DNA of 64,000 bases from Gemmobacter sp964439015 (GTDB lineage Bacteria; Pseudomonadota; Alphaproteobacteria; Rhodobacterales; Rhodobacteraceae): contig CAYTMV010000003.1 of NCBI GenBank assembly GCA_964439015.1, positions 1 to 64,000 on the forward strand. Direction: 5' to 3'. The position numbers and the translations under genes are program-made. The first letter of the stretch is position 1. Each line of letters opens with the position of its first letter. Of this stretch, positions 9,467-17,278 are shown in pieces. The notes under the pieces are model-generated. The model made no database searches, was not told the DNA's origin, and saw only the letters and a program-made list of their open reading frames with translations.

Positions 9467-9603
9467 GGCAGGGGGGGCGCTGCCCCCCTCCGGCCTTCGG
9501 CCGCCCCCCCGGGATATTTACACCTGAATGATGGCGCGGTTTTTCATCATTTAGGCAGAAATATCCCGGGGTGAGGCGCGACAGCGCCGAGGGGCAGAGC
9601 CCC
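9467..9603. repeat. Convergent-end hairpin repeat, copy 1
   Basis: Nested inverted repeats: GGGGGGCGCTGCCCCCC on the left, GGGGCAGAGCCCC on the right, and a core palindrome in which CCCCGGGATATTT (9507-9519) pairs with AAATATCCCGGGG (9559-9571) around CCTGAATGATG / CATCATTTAGG. It fills the gap between the convergent dtd and acyl-CoA ligase genes. The same architecture recurs near 19.2, 24.0 and 48.0 kb. Confidence 0.85.
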
Positions 9604-9611
9604 TATCTACC

Positions 9612-11513
9612 TCATTGGGTCATGTCCCAGGGGACGGTGTAGGCGCCCAGCACATGGCCGAGGCGGTCGCGATCGATCGCACCCTGCAGGGCGATCTTCG
9701 CCACCAGACCGCGTTTCTTGTCCTCGACCACATCGGCCACACGCGCCGGAAGCTGTGCTTCGGCCAGAGCGGCATCGAGAACGCGGGTGATGGCGCGTTT
9801 GCGCAGGTCGGGCTTGAACACCTTGCCGACGGCGGTCTTGGGCAGTTCGGGCAGGATTTCCAGATGCTTGGGTTGGGCAGCGCGTTCGGGGATATGAGCG
9901 CGGGCATAATCCATCAGCGCCTCGGGCGTGACATGGGCGTCCTTGACCAGTTCGACATAGACACAGGGCAACTCGCCCGAATGGGCGTCGGGCTGGCCTA
10001 TGGCGCCCGCGAAGGCCACAGCCTCGTGGCCCATCATGGCCTCTTCGATGATTGCAGGGTCGATATTGTGGCCGCCGCGTATGATCAGATCCTTGGCCCG
10101 CCCGGTGATGAACAGATAGCCGTCGGCGTCTAGCCTACCCAGATCGCCGGTGCGCAGAAACCGGCCTTCGGCGAACAGACCCTGGTTCTTGTCGATCTCG
10201 GTATAGGTCGATCCCTCATAGACGCCGGGATTGGCCACGCAGATCTCGCCAACCTCGTCCACCGCACATTCGCGGAAGCCGTCGGCCGTTTTGTGCAGGA
10301 TCCGCACATGGGTATGCGGGAAAGGCAGGCCGACCGAGCCGATCTTCTTGGTGCCGCCGGGCGGATTGACCGAGACGAGGCAGGTGCATTCCGTCAGGCC
10401 GTAGCCTTCGATGATCTCGATACCGGTAGCTTTCTGAAACCGGGCGAAAAGTTCAAGCGGCAGGGGGGCCGAGCCCGAGAACGCGCCGCGCAGGGTCGAG
10501 ATATCGGCATTCACCGGGCGCTGCATCAGGGCCGACAGCGCGGTGGGCACGGTGATCAGATAGGTGCAGCGCCACTGTTCGATCAGTTTCCAGAGATTGT
10601 CGAACACCCCATCGCCGCGGTATCCGGCGGGCGTTGGCAGCACCACATGGCCGCCGGCCTGAATGATGCTCATCACGATCGGGTAAACGGCGAAGACGTG
10701 GAACAGCGGCAGCGGGCACATCACGCTATCCGTCTCGCGGAACAGCAGCCGCGAGCCGAGCCAGCCGTTGTAGATCATGCCCGAAACCTTGTGCTGGGCG
10801 ACCTTTGGCATGCCGGTCGTGCCACCGGTGTGGAAAAAGGCTGCCACCCGGTCCTCCTCGGGATCGGCGAAGGTCAGGCGGTCGGAGGGGTGTTTTTTCA
10901 GTTCGGACGCGAACGAGCGGATATTGGCCACATGCTCTACCGCCACCTTGGGCCGCACCAGCGGCACGATCCAGCTTTTGGGAGGGGCGAGGTGGCGCAG
11001 CAGGTCCACCTCCAGCACGGTCTTGACGTTGGGGGCATGGCGCACCGCCTCGGCCACCTTCTGGGCCAGATCGGTCTTGGGGAAGGCGCGCAGCGTGACC
11101 ACCACCTTCGCCTTGGTTTCGCGCAGGATGGCGCTGATCTGTTCCGGCTCCAGCAGCGGATTGATCGGGTTGACGATCCCCGCCACCATGCCACCCAGCA
11201 GGGTCACGGCGGTGTCGGTGCAATTGGGCAGGACGAAAGCCACCACATCCTTTTCGCCCACGCCCAGCGCGCGGAACATGTTGGCCGCCTGAGTCACGCG
11301 GGTCAGAAGCTGCGCCCAGCTGAGCGTTTCGGACTTGGAGCCCGGCTTGGACAGCAACTGGAAGCTCAGCGCGGGGCGGTTGCCATGCGCCGCTGCAGTG
11401 CGGGCTACCGCCCGGTGGATGGTCCGCGGCACGTCGCGCGCGTCCCATGCCATTTCGGCCTCGATGGCCTGCACATCCGCCTTGCTGGCAAAGCCCGCCG
11501 CCATTTCCACCAT
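9612..11513 (-). CDS. AMP-dependent acyl-CoA synthetase
   Basis: The 633-residue protein belongs to the ANL adenylating superfamily and activates a carboxylate through acyl-AMP to acyl-CoA. The P-loop motif FHTGGTTGMPK lies near residue 226, EGYGLTE near 367, and the hinge region RTGDLGRLDADGYLFITGRAKDLIIRGG follows (seen as successive short motifs). A catalytic lysine is expected in PKTAVGKVFKPDLR near the end. The substrate is unknown; its length and the N-terminal extension fit a fatty- or aryl-acyl-CoA ligase. GGAGAGGA precedes the ATG. The gene is separated from the operon to its right by 140 bases. Confidence 0.88.
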   Translation of the reverse strand: MVEMAAGFASKADVQAIEAEMAWDARDVPRTIHRAVARTAAAHGNRPALSFQLLSKPGSKSETLSWAQLLTRVTQAANMFRALGVGEKDVVAFVLPNCTDTAVTLLGGMVAGIVNPINPLLEPEQISAILRETKAKVVVTLRAFPKTDLAQKVAEAVRHAPNVKTVLEVDLLRHLAPPKSWIVPLVRPKVAVEHVANIRSFASELKKHPSDRLTFADPEEDRVAAFFHTGGTTGMPKVAQHKVSGMIYNGWLGSRLLFRETDSVMCPLPLFHVFAVYPIVMSIIQAGGHVVLPTPAGYRGDGVFDNLWKLIEQWRCTYLITVPTALSALMQRPVNADISTLRGAFSGSAPLPLELFARFQKATGIEIIEGYGLTECTCLVSVNPPGGTKKIGSVGLPFPHTHVRILHKTADGFRECAVDEVGEICVANPGVYEGSTYTEIDKNQGLFAEGRFLRTGDLGRLDADGYLFITGRAKDLIIRGGHNIDPAIIEEAMMGHEAVAFAGAIGQPDAHSGELPCVYVELVKDAHVTPEALMDYARAHIPERAAQPKHLEILPELPKTAVGKVFKPDLRKRAITRVLDAALAEAQLPARVADVVEDKKRGLVAKIALQGAIDRDRLGHVLGAYTVPWDMTQ

Positions 11514-11653
11514 GGTTGATCCTCTCCCTTTTTCTCCGCCGTCATGCAGCGGTTGTTTTGGTCAGGATGGGGGCAAAAACCCGCCGAAACAAGGCTGTGT
11601 AAGGGAAGCAACGCTACGTCAGAGCTGTCTGGACGTGTGGTCAAATCTGGGGG

Positions 11654-12772
11654 TCAGAACTGGTCGAGCAGCGTCGGGTCGGAGGCCACAGCCACCAGTC
11701 CCGCGGCGATCAGCAACAGCAGCACCGCGAAGGCGATTTTCCAGGCCGACCAGGGGCGCTCGCCTTGCACTTCGCCGGTCTGGGCATTGACCACGAAGCG
11801 AAAACTTTTGCCGCGATAGCGATAGGCCGCCATCCAGACCGGCAAAAGGATGTGCTTGAAGGTCTCGTCCGACCAGTCGGTGTCCACGGCGTCGATCCGC
11901 TGCTCATCGCCGCCAATGTCGTGGCGCACATCGGACTGGATCACCTGCGCCATCTTTCGACGGGCCAGATCATGGCCATCGGCCAGCGCAACCGTATAGC
12001 CCTCGGCCTGAAAGCCGGACAGGTATTCGGGGCTGTAGGGCACCAGATCGGCAAGATCCCAAGGCGTCAGATCATTGCCGATCCGTTCGGGCAGCGAGGC
12101 CGAGGCCATCACCAGCACATCGTCGAAATCCCGTGCCACCCGGCCTGAAACCCGGGTCCAGCGGATCTTTCGCACCTGTTCCTGGCGCCGCTCGTTGCGG
12201 CCGTTGACGTTGACCGTGACGGTGCGGGTCTCGTAATAGGCGTCGCCGCGCTGGCCGTGATAGCTGGACCGCGTATCGGCGTCGAAGGTCCAGAACGGCA
12301 CATAGATCCCTGTCATCGCCCGGCCCTTGCGGGTGAACTCCAACAGCCGGTTGGGCGCAAACCACAGCCGGCCCAGCCAGGCGGTCAGGGCCGCTCGGGC
12401 CTCGCGTTCACTCAGGCGAAACGGCACCAGAGCCTGCGGCTTGATATGGCGATGGGTGCCGGTGTCGACCACCACCGGCGTCGCGCAGAACGGACATTCG
12501 GTGGCATGGCTGGCCCCCTGAAACTCCACCACCGCGCCGCAATTGGGACAGGTGGTCGAGCGGACCTGCTCCACCGCATCCGCCGGCAGATCGTCGCGCA
12601 GGCCGGCCGCCAGCGGAATTTCCCCCAAGGCGCGGCGTTGGCGTGGGGCGGCGGCTTGGGGGATAGTCTGGACGTGGCCGCAATGGTCGCATTTCAGAAC
12701 GGTCTGGCCGGGGGCAAAGCGCAACTCTGCCCCGCATTGCTGGCACGGGTAGCGGTGTTCGGCTATGGGCAT
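11654..12772 (-). CDS. Double zinc-ribbon membrane-anchored protein (YdjG-like)
   Basis: This 372-residue protein has two CxxC-CxxC zinc ribbons: C10/C13 with C28/C31, and C75/C78 with C93/C96. A long central domain follows (LVPFRLSEREARAALTAWL, IYVPFWTFDADT), then one hydrophobic helix near residues 343-362, close to the C-terminus. Homologues are often labelled TFIIB-type zinc ribbon or, wrongly, primosomal protein N'. B. subtilis YdjG has a comparable architecture and works with PspA and the SPFH protein YdjI. Here it sits 11 bases after an SPFH gene and closes the xpaC-telA operon. A membrane-stress role is inferred from that context. Confidence 0.75.
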   Translation of the reverse strand: MPIAEHRYPCQQCGAELRFAPGQTVLKCDHCGHVQTIPQAAAPRQRRALGEIPLAAGLRDDLPADAVEQVRSTTCPNCGAVVEFQGASHATECPFCATPVVVDTGTHRHIKPQALVPFRLSEREARAALTAWLGRLWFAPNRLLEFTRKGRAMTGIYVPFWTFDADTRSSYHGQRGDAYYETRTVTVNVNGRNERRQEQVRKIRWTRVSGRVARDFDDVLVMASASLPERIGNDLTPWDLADLVPYSPEYLSGFQAEGYTVALADGHDLARRKMAQVIQSDVRHDIGGDEQRIDAVDTDWSDETFKHILLPVWMAAYRYRGKSFRFVVNAQTGEVQGERPWSAWKIAFAVLLLLIAAGLVAVASDPTLLDQF

Positions 12773-12783
12773 CGGCCCTGGCC

Positions 12784-13890
12784 TCAGGGTGCGGGCGGCG
12801 GCGGCGGCGGCGGCACCTGCGCGAACAGGCGCTGCAAATCGGTCTCGGCCGCGGGTTTCCAGCCGTCCTGACCGGCGGTCCAGACAAGCGATGTGCGGGC
12901 CAGGCTGCCCGATTGCACCATGGCCGCCAAGGCGGCCTCGTCAAACGGGCCTTTGGTCGCGCCGTTTTCGGCCAGGTGCCATTGCTTGCCGGCAGGCGAC
13001 GGCGGCGGAGGCGGCGGGGCGGCGGCGGCAGGTGCTGCGCCCCAAGGGCCGGCGGCCATGCCCTGACCCATCGCCATGCCCATGCCGGCAGCCATGCCCG
13101 CACCCATCGCGGCCCCCGCGCCCGAGGCCGGGTTGGCCATGCCTTCCGCCGCGTTGAACTGCATGTATTTTTGCAGGTCGCCCGCGATCCCCATCGAGGT
13201 GCGCTTGTCCAGCACCTTCTCGACCTCTTCGGGCAGGCTGATGTTTTCGATATAGAATTCGGGCAGCGCCAGACCGTATTCGGCCACCTTGGGCGCGATC
13301 GCGGTCAGGATCAGCTTGCCCAGATCGGCGGTATTGGCGGCCATGTCCAGCACCGGAATGCCCGAGGAGGCCAGCACCCGCGCCGCCTCTTGCACGATCA
13401 CGTTGCGGATCTGGTCCGACACCTCATCCGAGGTAAACTCGCCATCCGTCCCCACCACCTCGCGCAGGAAGACGCCGGGATCCGCGACCCGCATCGAATA
13501 GGTGCCAAAGGCGCGGATCCGCACCGGTCCGAACTCGGGGTCGCGGCACATGATCGGGTTGCGGGTGCCCCATTTCTGATCGTTGAAGCGGGTGGTGTTG
13601 ACGAAATAGATCTCGGATTTGAACGGCGATTCAAAGCCGTGATCCCAATGCTGCAGGCTGGTCAGGATCGGCAGGTTGTTGGTTTCCAACATGTAGAGGC
13701 CGGGGCCGAACACATCGGCCAACTGCCCCTCATGCACAAACACCGCCGCCTGCCCCTCGCGCACGGTCAGCTTGGCGCCATATTTGATCTCGTGGCCCTG
13801 CCGCTCAAAGCGCCAGACCATTGTGTCGCGCGTGTCATCGACCCAATGGATCACGTCGATGAATTGACCCTTGATGAACCCGAAGACCAT
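12784..13890 (-). CDS. SPFH-domain protein with C-terminal GYF_2 domain (YdjI-like)
   Basis: The 368-residue protein begins with an SPFH/virion-core-like domain (residues ~30-215: EGQAAVFVHEGQLADVFGPGLYML, here quoted in part). An Ala/Gly/Met-rich linker (~245-285) and a proline run follow, then a GYF_2 domain (WHLAENGATKGPFDEAAL, ~300-350), and the protein ends in another polyproline run. SPFH proteins scaffold membrane microdomains; GYF_2 domains bind proline-rich peptides, so the two proline runs may mediate self-association. No clear transmembrane helix is seen. AAGGA precedes the ATG. It is the penultimate gene of the operon. Confidence 0.8.
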   Translation of the reverse strand: MVFGFIKGQFIDVIHWVDDTRDTMVWRFERQGHEIKYGAKLTVREGQAAVFVHEGQLADVFGPGLYMLETNNLPILTSLQHWDHGFESPFKSEIYFVNTTRFNDQKWGTRNPIMCRDPEFGPVRIRAFGTYSMRVADPGVFLREVVGTDGEFTSDEVSDQIRNVIVQEAARVLASSGIPVLDMAANTADLGKLILTAIAPKVAEYGLALPEFYIENISLPEEVEKVLDKRTSMGIAGDLQKYMQFNAAEGMANPASGAGAAMGAGMAAGMGMAMGQGMAAGPWGAAPAAAAPPPPPPSPAGKQWHLAENGATKGPFDEAALAAMVQSGSLARTSLVWTAGQDGWKPAAETDLQRLFAQVPPPPPPPAP

Positions 13891-13949
13891 GGCAATCGTT
13901 CCTTCATGGATGGGGGCGCGCCCCCGGTGGACTCTGGTCGGTGAAATCT

Positions 13950-14900
13950 TCAGCTGCCGCCCGGCGTGCTTGCTCCCATCAGCCGCGCGGCCAACATCCG
14001 CACGATCGGCTCGGCCTCTGCCAGCGACATGCCGGGACGCAACTCGGGCGAATAGAGGATGCGCAGCATCAGCTCGTCCTGACGGGTCAGCAACGCGTAT
14101 TCCTCGTCATCGTTGAAGATCGAGGGGCGCGCGCGCGGGCTGTCATTGGCCAGACCCAGACCCTGCGCGATTTCCTCGTGCAGGCAGGACAGGCGCAAAA
14201 GGTCCGGATGTTCGGCGCGGATCACCGCGAAGGCGCGGTCATAACCCTCGCCGCCCGGGGCCGAGAGGGCGTAGACGATGCAATAGGTAGACCGCGGCAG
14301 ATCGGTCAGCCCGGCGACCTCAGGCCCGCTGAGTTCGGGCAAGGCGGTGCGGATCACCGGGCCAAGCGCGCGGCGCTCGTCCTCGTTGACCACATGCAGC
14401 CAGAAGTTCGGCGAGGCGTCAGACAGCGCGATCGGATGCCCGGTCAGACGCGCCAGCCTTTGCAGATAAGAGGCGATCCGCGCGCGGTCGGTCGCCGCCT
14501 GCTCGGCCGGGACCGAGGGGCCAAAGCGCAGACCCACCCGCACCGGCACCACCCAGCGGCGCAACTGGCTGACGCTTTCGCGCTGCACCAGACCGGTGGC
14601 GGTGGGGGTATATTCGTCATACAGCGCCACCCGCAGGAAGTTGTCGGCCAGCATGCGATCGGTGAAGGGCGCGTCCTCGCCCCCCGCATCGGTCCGCAGC
14701 AGGCCCTGCGACAGCAGGTCGGCCTGCACCCGGGCGTAATACATCTCAAGGGCGCGGCTGGCCGCCGAGGGCTCGGCCGGCGCTGTGGGCGTGGGGCGAG
14801 GCGGCGGCGGGGCGGTGGGTTTGACCGGGGCCTGCGCGGGGGCGCAAGCCACAAGCCAAAGGCAGGCCACGGCCCAAAGCCGCGCCCGAATGCCATCCAT
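13950..14900 (-). CDS. DUF2927-type lipoprotein
   Basis: This 316-residue protein starts at the ATG at 14900 and has a lipoprotein signal with lipobox LVAC (Cys19), followed by a Pro/Ala-rich linker to about residue 50. The globular part has a CLHEEIAQGLGLANDSP segment near residue 240, whose HE pair recalls a zinc-peptidase helix although the second histidine of HExxH is absent. Domain assignment to DUF2927 is from memory of Rhodobacterales families. It lies 20 bases after telA, so the operon would pair an outer-envelope lipoprotein with cytoplasmic TelA and XpaC partners. Confidence 0.65.
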   Translation of the reverse strand: MDGIRARLWAVACLWLVACAPAQAPVKPTAPPPPRPTPTAPAEPSAASRALEMYYARVQADLLSQGLLRTDAGGEDAPFTDRMLADNFLRVALYDEYTPTATGLVQRESVSQLRRWVVPVRVGLRFGPSVPAEQAATDRARIASYLQRLARLTGHPIALSDASPNFWLHVVNEDERRALGPVIRTALPELSGPEVAGLTDLPRSTYCIVYALSAPGGEGYDRAFAVIRAEHPDLLRLSCLHEEIAQGLGLANDSPRARPSIFNDDEEYALLTRQDELMLRILYSPELRPGMSLAEAEPIVRMLAARLMGASTPGGS

Positions 14901-14920
14901 GATCGCCCCACCCGTCAAGA

Positions 14921-16102
14921 TCAGCCTGCTTTCTGCGCACTGGTGGTGGACGAGCGGGCGCGGGCTGCCGCCAGCGTATCGCGCAGCTCGGCTTCCATTT
15001 TCTGCAAGTCGGTCTCGGCGGCGGCGCGGCGGCGCTTGCCCTCGTCGGCGATCGCGAGACTTTCGTTGATCGTCGCGATCAGCGTGGCATTGGCCTGCTT
15101 GACCGCCTCGATGTCGAACACGCCGCGCTCCATCTCGGTGCGGACCACGCGGTTGGTTTCCTGCAGGTTCTTGGCGTTGGCGGTCAGCAATTCGTTGGTC
15201 AAGTCGGTCGCAGCCTTGATCGATTCGGCCGCCTCGCGCGAGCGTTGGATGGTGACGGCCTGTGCCAGTTGGGTTTCCCACAGGGGCACGGTGTTCACCA
15301 GAGTCGAATTGATCTTGGTAACCAGCGACTTGTCATTTTCCTGCACCAGCCGGATCGAGGGCAGCGACTGCATGGTCACCTGACGCGTCAGTTTCAGGTC
15401 ATGCACCCGGCGTTCCAGATCGTCGCGGGCGGCGCGCAGGTCGCGCAACTCTTGCGCGCGCAGCACCTGATCGGCCTCGGGCGCGGCTGACACCGCGGCC
15501 TCAAGCGCCGGAATGTCGGTCTTGTCCAGTTCGGCCAGCTTGGCCTCGCCGGCGGCAATGTAGAGCGCCAGCTCGTCATAGAAATCGAGAGTTTTCTCAT
15601 AAAGGACATCCAGCGCCTTGATGTCCTTCAGCAGCTTGTGTTCATGGCCCAGCAGGTTTTCGGTGATGCGGTCGATCTGACCCTGCACCTCCTCATACCG
15701 CGCGACAAACTTGGCAAAGGGCGCGGCGCGCCCCAGCAGCTTTTCCCACCACGACCGCTGCCGGCGCACGTCGAGTTCCGACACCGAAAAGCCGCGGATC
15801 GTGGTCACGATCGAGGCCAGCCCGTCGCCTGCCGGACCCACATCCTTGTTTTTCACGTCATTCAGCATTTCCTGGCTGATGACCTGCAATTCCGCCTGCG
15901 CGCGCGAGCCGAAGCTGATGATCGACTGGGTGTTGGTGATGTCGATCTCGGCCATGCGACGGCGGATCTCGCCGGCCTTTTCATCAGGCGCGGCCGACAA
16001 CGGCACCACCTCGGCACCCGGCTCAGGCAGGATGACGGCCGTCACCTGCTCGATTTCGGTCAGGGCCTTGGCGGCCGCTTCACGCACGGTGGTATTCGTC
16101 AT
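14921..16102 (-). CDS. telA: TelA-like toxic-anion-resistance protein
   Basis: The 393-residue protein is a TelA/KlaA family member, long and strongly helical, with coiled-coil-rich stretches and family segments such as RRQRSWWEKLLGRAAPFAKF, VQGQIDRITENLL, LVTKINSTLVNTVPLWE and IEAVKQANATLIATI. TelA proteins are linked to tellurite, colicin and antimicrobial tolerance, but their mechanism is unknown. The start at 16102 has GGAGAAAG upstream. Its immediate partner is an XpaC-like gene, a pairing seen widely in bacteria. Confidence 0.88.
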   Translation of the reverse strand: MTNTTVREAAAKALTEIEQVTAVILPEPGAEVVPLSAAPDEKAGEIRRRMAEIDITNTQSIISFGSRAQAELQVISQEMLNDVKNKDVGPAGDGLASIVTTIRGFSVSELDVRRQRSWWEKLLGRAAPFAKFVARYEEVQGQIDRITENLLGHEHKLLKDIKALDVLYEKTLDFYDELALYIAAGEAKLAELDKTDIPALEAAVSAAPEADQVLRAQELRDLRAARDDLERRVHDLKLTRQVTMQSLPSIRLVQENDKSLVTKINSTLVNTVPLWETQLAQAVTIQRSREAAESIKAATDLTNELLTANAKNLQETNRVVRTEMERGVFDIEAVKQANATLIATINESLAIADEGKRRRAAAETDLQKMEAELRDTLAAARARSSTTSAQKAG

Positions 16103-16138
16103 GGCACTTTCTCCGATGGGGCGCAGGGCGCGCACGGG

Positions 16139-17029
16139 TCAGGATTTCGGCGTCTCATAGGCGAGACGATCACGCAGAACCTGGATTTCGATATCCAGAT
16201 CCTGATGATCGTCGGTCAGAAGGGCGCGGCTGCGGTTTGCAAAGGTCGTCTCCAGATCATTGAGAAGGGCCTCATACTCAACCCGCGCCGCGGTGGTGCG
16301 GTTCCGGGCATAGATATCCGCAAATCGCGCGGTCGCGTCGCGCGCGCCCATCAGATAAACCGACAGATACTTGCGCGCCGCGGTCAGATCGCCCGGATCG
16401 CTTTCGATCTGGCGAAACAGCGCCCGGGCCGTGGCGGCAAAACGGTCCACCCGGGCCTCCAGCCCACGGTCACGGGCGCGCAGGATCGCATCTTTCATGG
16501 CGGTCAGATGCTTTTCGGCCTCGTCCACGGCACGGGCCATGCGGTCGGATTGAAACTGGTCGATCCCTTCCGCGCCCTTGTCGCGCAAGGGGTCAAGGCC
16601 AAAAGCCGCCAGATGCAGCCCCGCTGCAATCGCGCCGTAAACGGGCGCCAGCGCTACGCCCAGACCCAGCGTCCAGCCGGCCAGCGCCACGCCGGCCCCC
16701 AGGCTGACGGCGGCAAAGATCTTGCGCGGGATGGCGGGGCGGCGCGCGACCTTGCGTGCCTCATAGGCCATCCCGGCCCGAATACCCTCGCGCGTCAGCC
16801 ACGCCGCCAGCACCGCCAGCCCCGAGGCCGCCAGCAGAAACGGCAGTCCGACCGGGTCGACGGTAAAGGCGCGGAACGCGAACAGCAGCGGGATCAACCA
16901 CAGCAGATTGGCGCGCGCCCCCACCCGGTCGCGCCGCTTTTCGTCAAACGGATGTGGCGCGTCGAGGCGCGGGCGATCATTGTCACCGCTGCCTTGGGGT
17001 GAATATCTGCCACCGTAACGCTGGGCCAT
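16139..17029 (-). CDS. xpaC: XpaC-like membrane protein
   Basis: The 296-residue protein has a polar N-terminal 35 residues, a pair of hydrophobic helices at about residues 42-80 (LLWLIPLLFAF, PFLLAASGLAVLAAWL), another hydrophobic region at about 105-145, and a helical soluble C-terminal half. This is the XpaC family, named for 5-bromo-4-chloroindolyl phosphate hydrolysis in Bacillus, whose biochemical role is unclear; XpaC and TelA are commonly encoded together. It starts four bases after the stop codon of a 26-residue membrane peptide. Confidence 0.75.
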   Translation of the reverse strand: MAQRYGGRYSPQGSGDNDRPRLDAPHPFDEKRRDRVGARANLLWLIPLLFAFRAFTVDPVGLPFLLAASGLAVLAAWLTREGIRAGMAYEARKVARRPAIPRKIFAAVSLGAGVALAGWTLGLGVALAPVYGAIAAGLHLAAFGLDPLRDKGAEGIDQFQSDRMARAVDEAEKHLTAMKDAILRARDRGLEARVDRFAATARALFRQIESDPGDLTAARKYLSVYLMGARDATARFADIYARNRTTAARVEYEALLNDLETTFANRSRALLTDDHQDLDIEIQVLRDRLAYETPKS

Positions 17030-17032
17030 CCG

Positions 17033-17113
17033 TCACACCCCCTGAAAACCGACATAGGCGACCAATGCCATCAGCAACATAAACGCCAGCAGCCGCAAAC
17101 CCTTGGCACTCAT
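17033..17113 (-). CDS. 26-residue single-helix membrane peptide
   Basis: This small open frame begins ATG at 17113 and is preceded at good spacing by AGGGGGAC. The peptide starts MSAKGLRLLAFMLLM and is almost wholly hydrophobic after residue 6, fitting one membrane helix with a positively charged N-terminus. It ends four bases before the xpaC start and is in the same direction, so it probably leads the xpaC-telA operon. It could instead be a translated leader. No family is recognised. Confidence 0.5.
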   Translation of the reverse strand: MSAKGLRLLAFMLLMALVAYVGFQGV

Positions 17114-17278
17114 GGCAGTCCCCCTGCAATCCGTGCCGGGCGGCACATCCCAGCCGCGAGGCGGCCGAGGCCGTTTCGCAGATGCGGCGACTATAGGACA
17201 GGGCCGGGGGGGCTGCCAATGGGCAAGCGGTCAGGCGCGGGGCGGAATTTCACCCCTACCTTCCCCCTTGCCTGTCGC

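Noticed and set aside
10293..11519. 408-codon plus-strand frame
   Set aside because: It is the complement of the acyl-CoA synthetase gene and reads as His/Gln/Gly-rich shadow sequence.
14150..14200. HExxH metalloprotease site in the DUF2927-type lipoprotein
   Set aside because: The segment reads HEEIAQGLGL; the second histidine is missing, so a zinc protease call is not supported.
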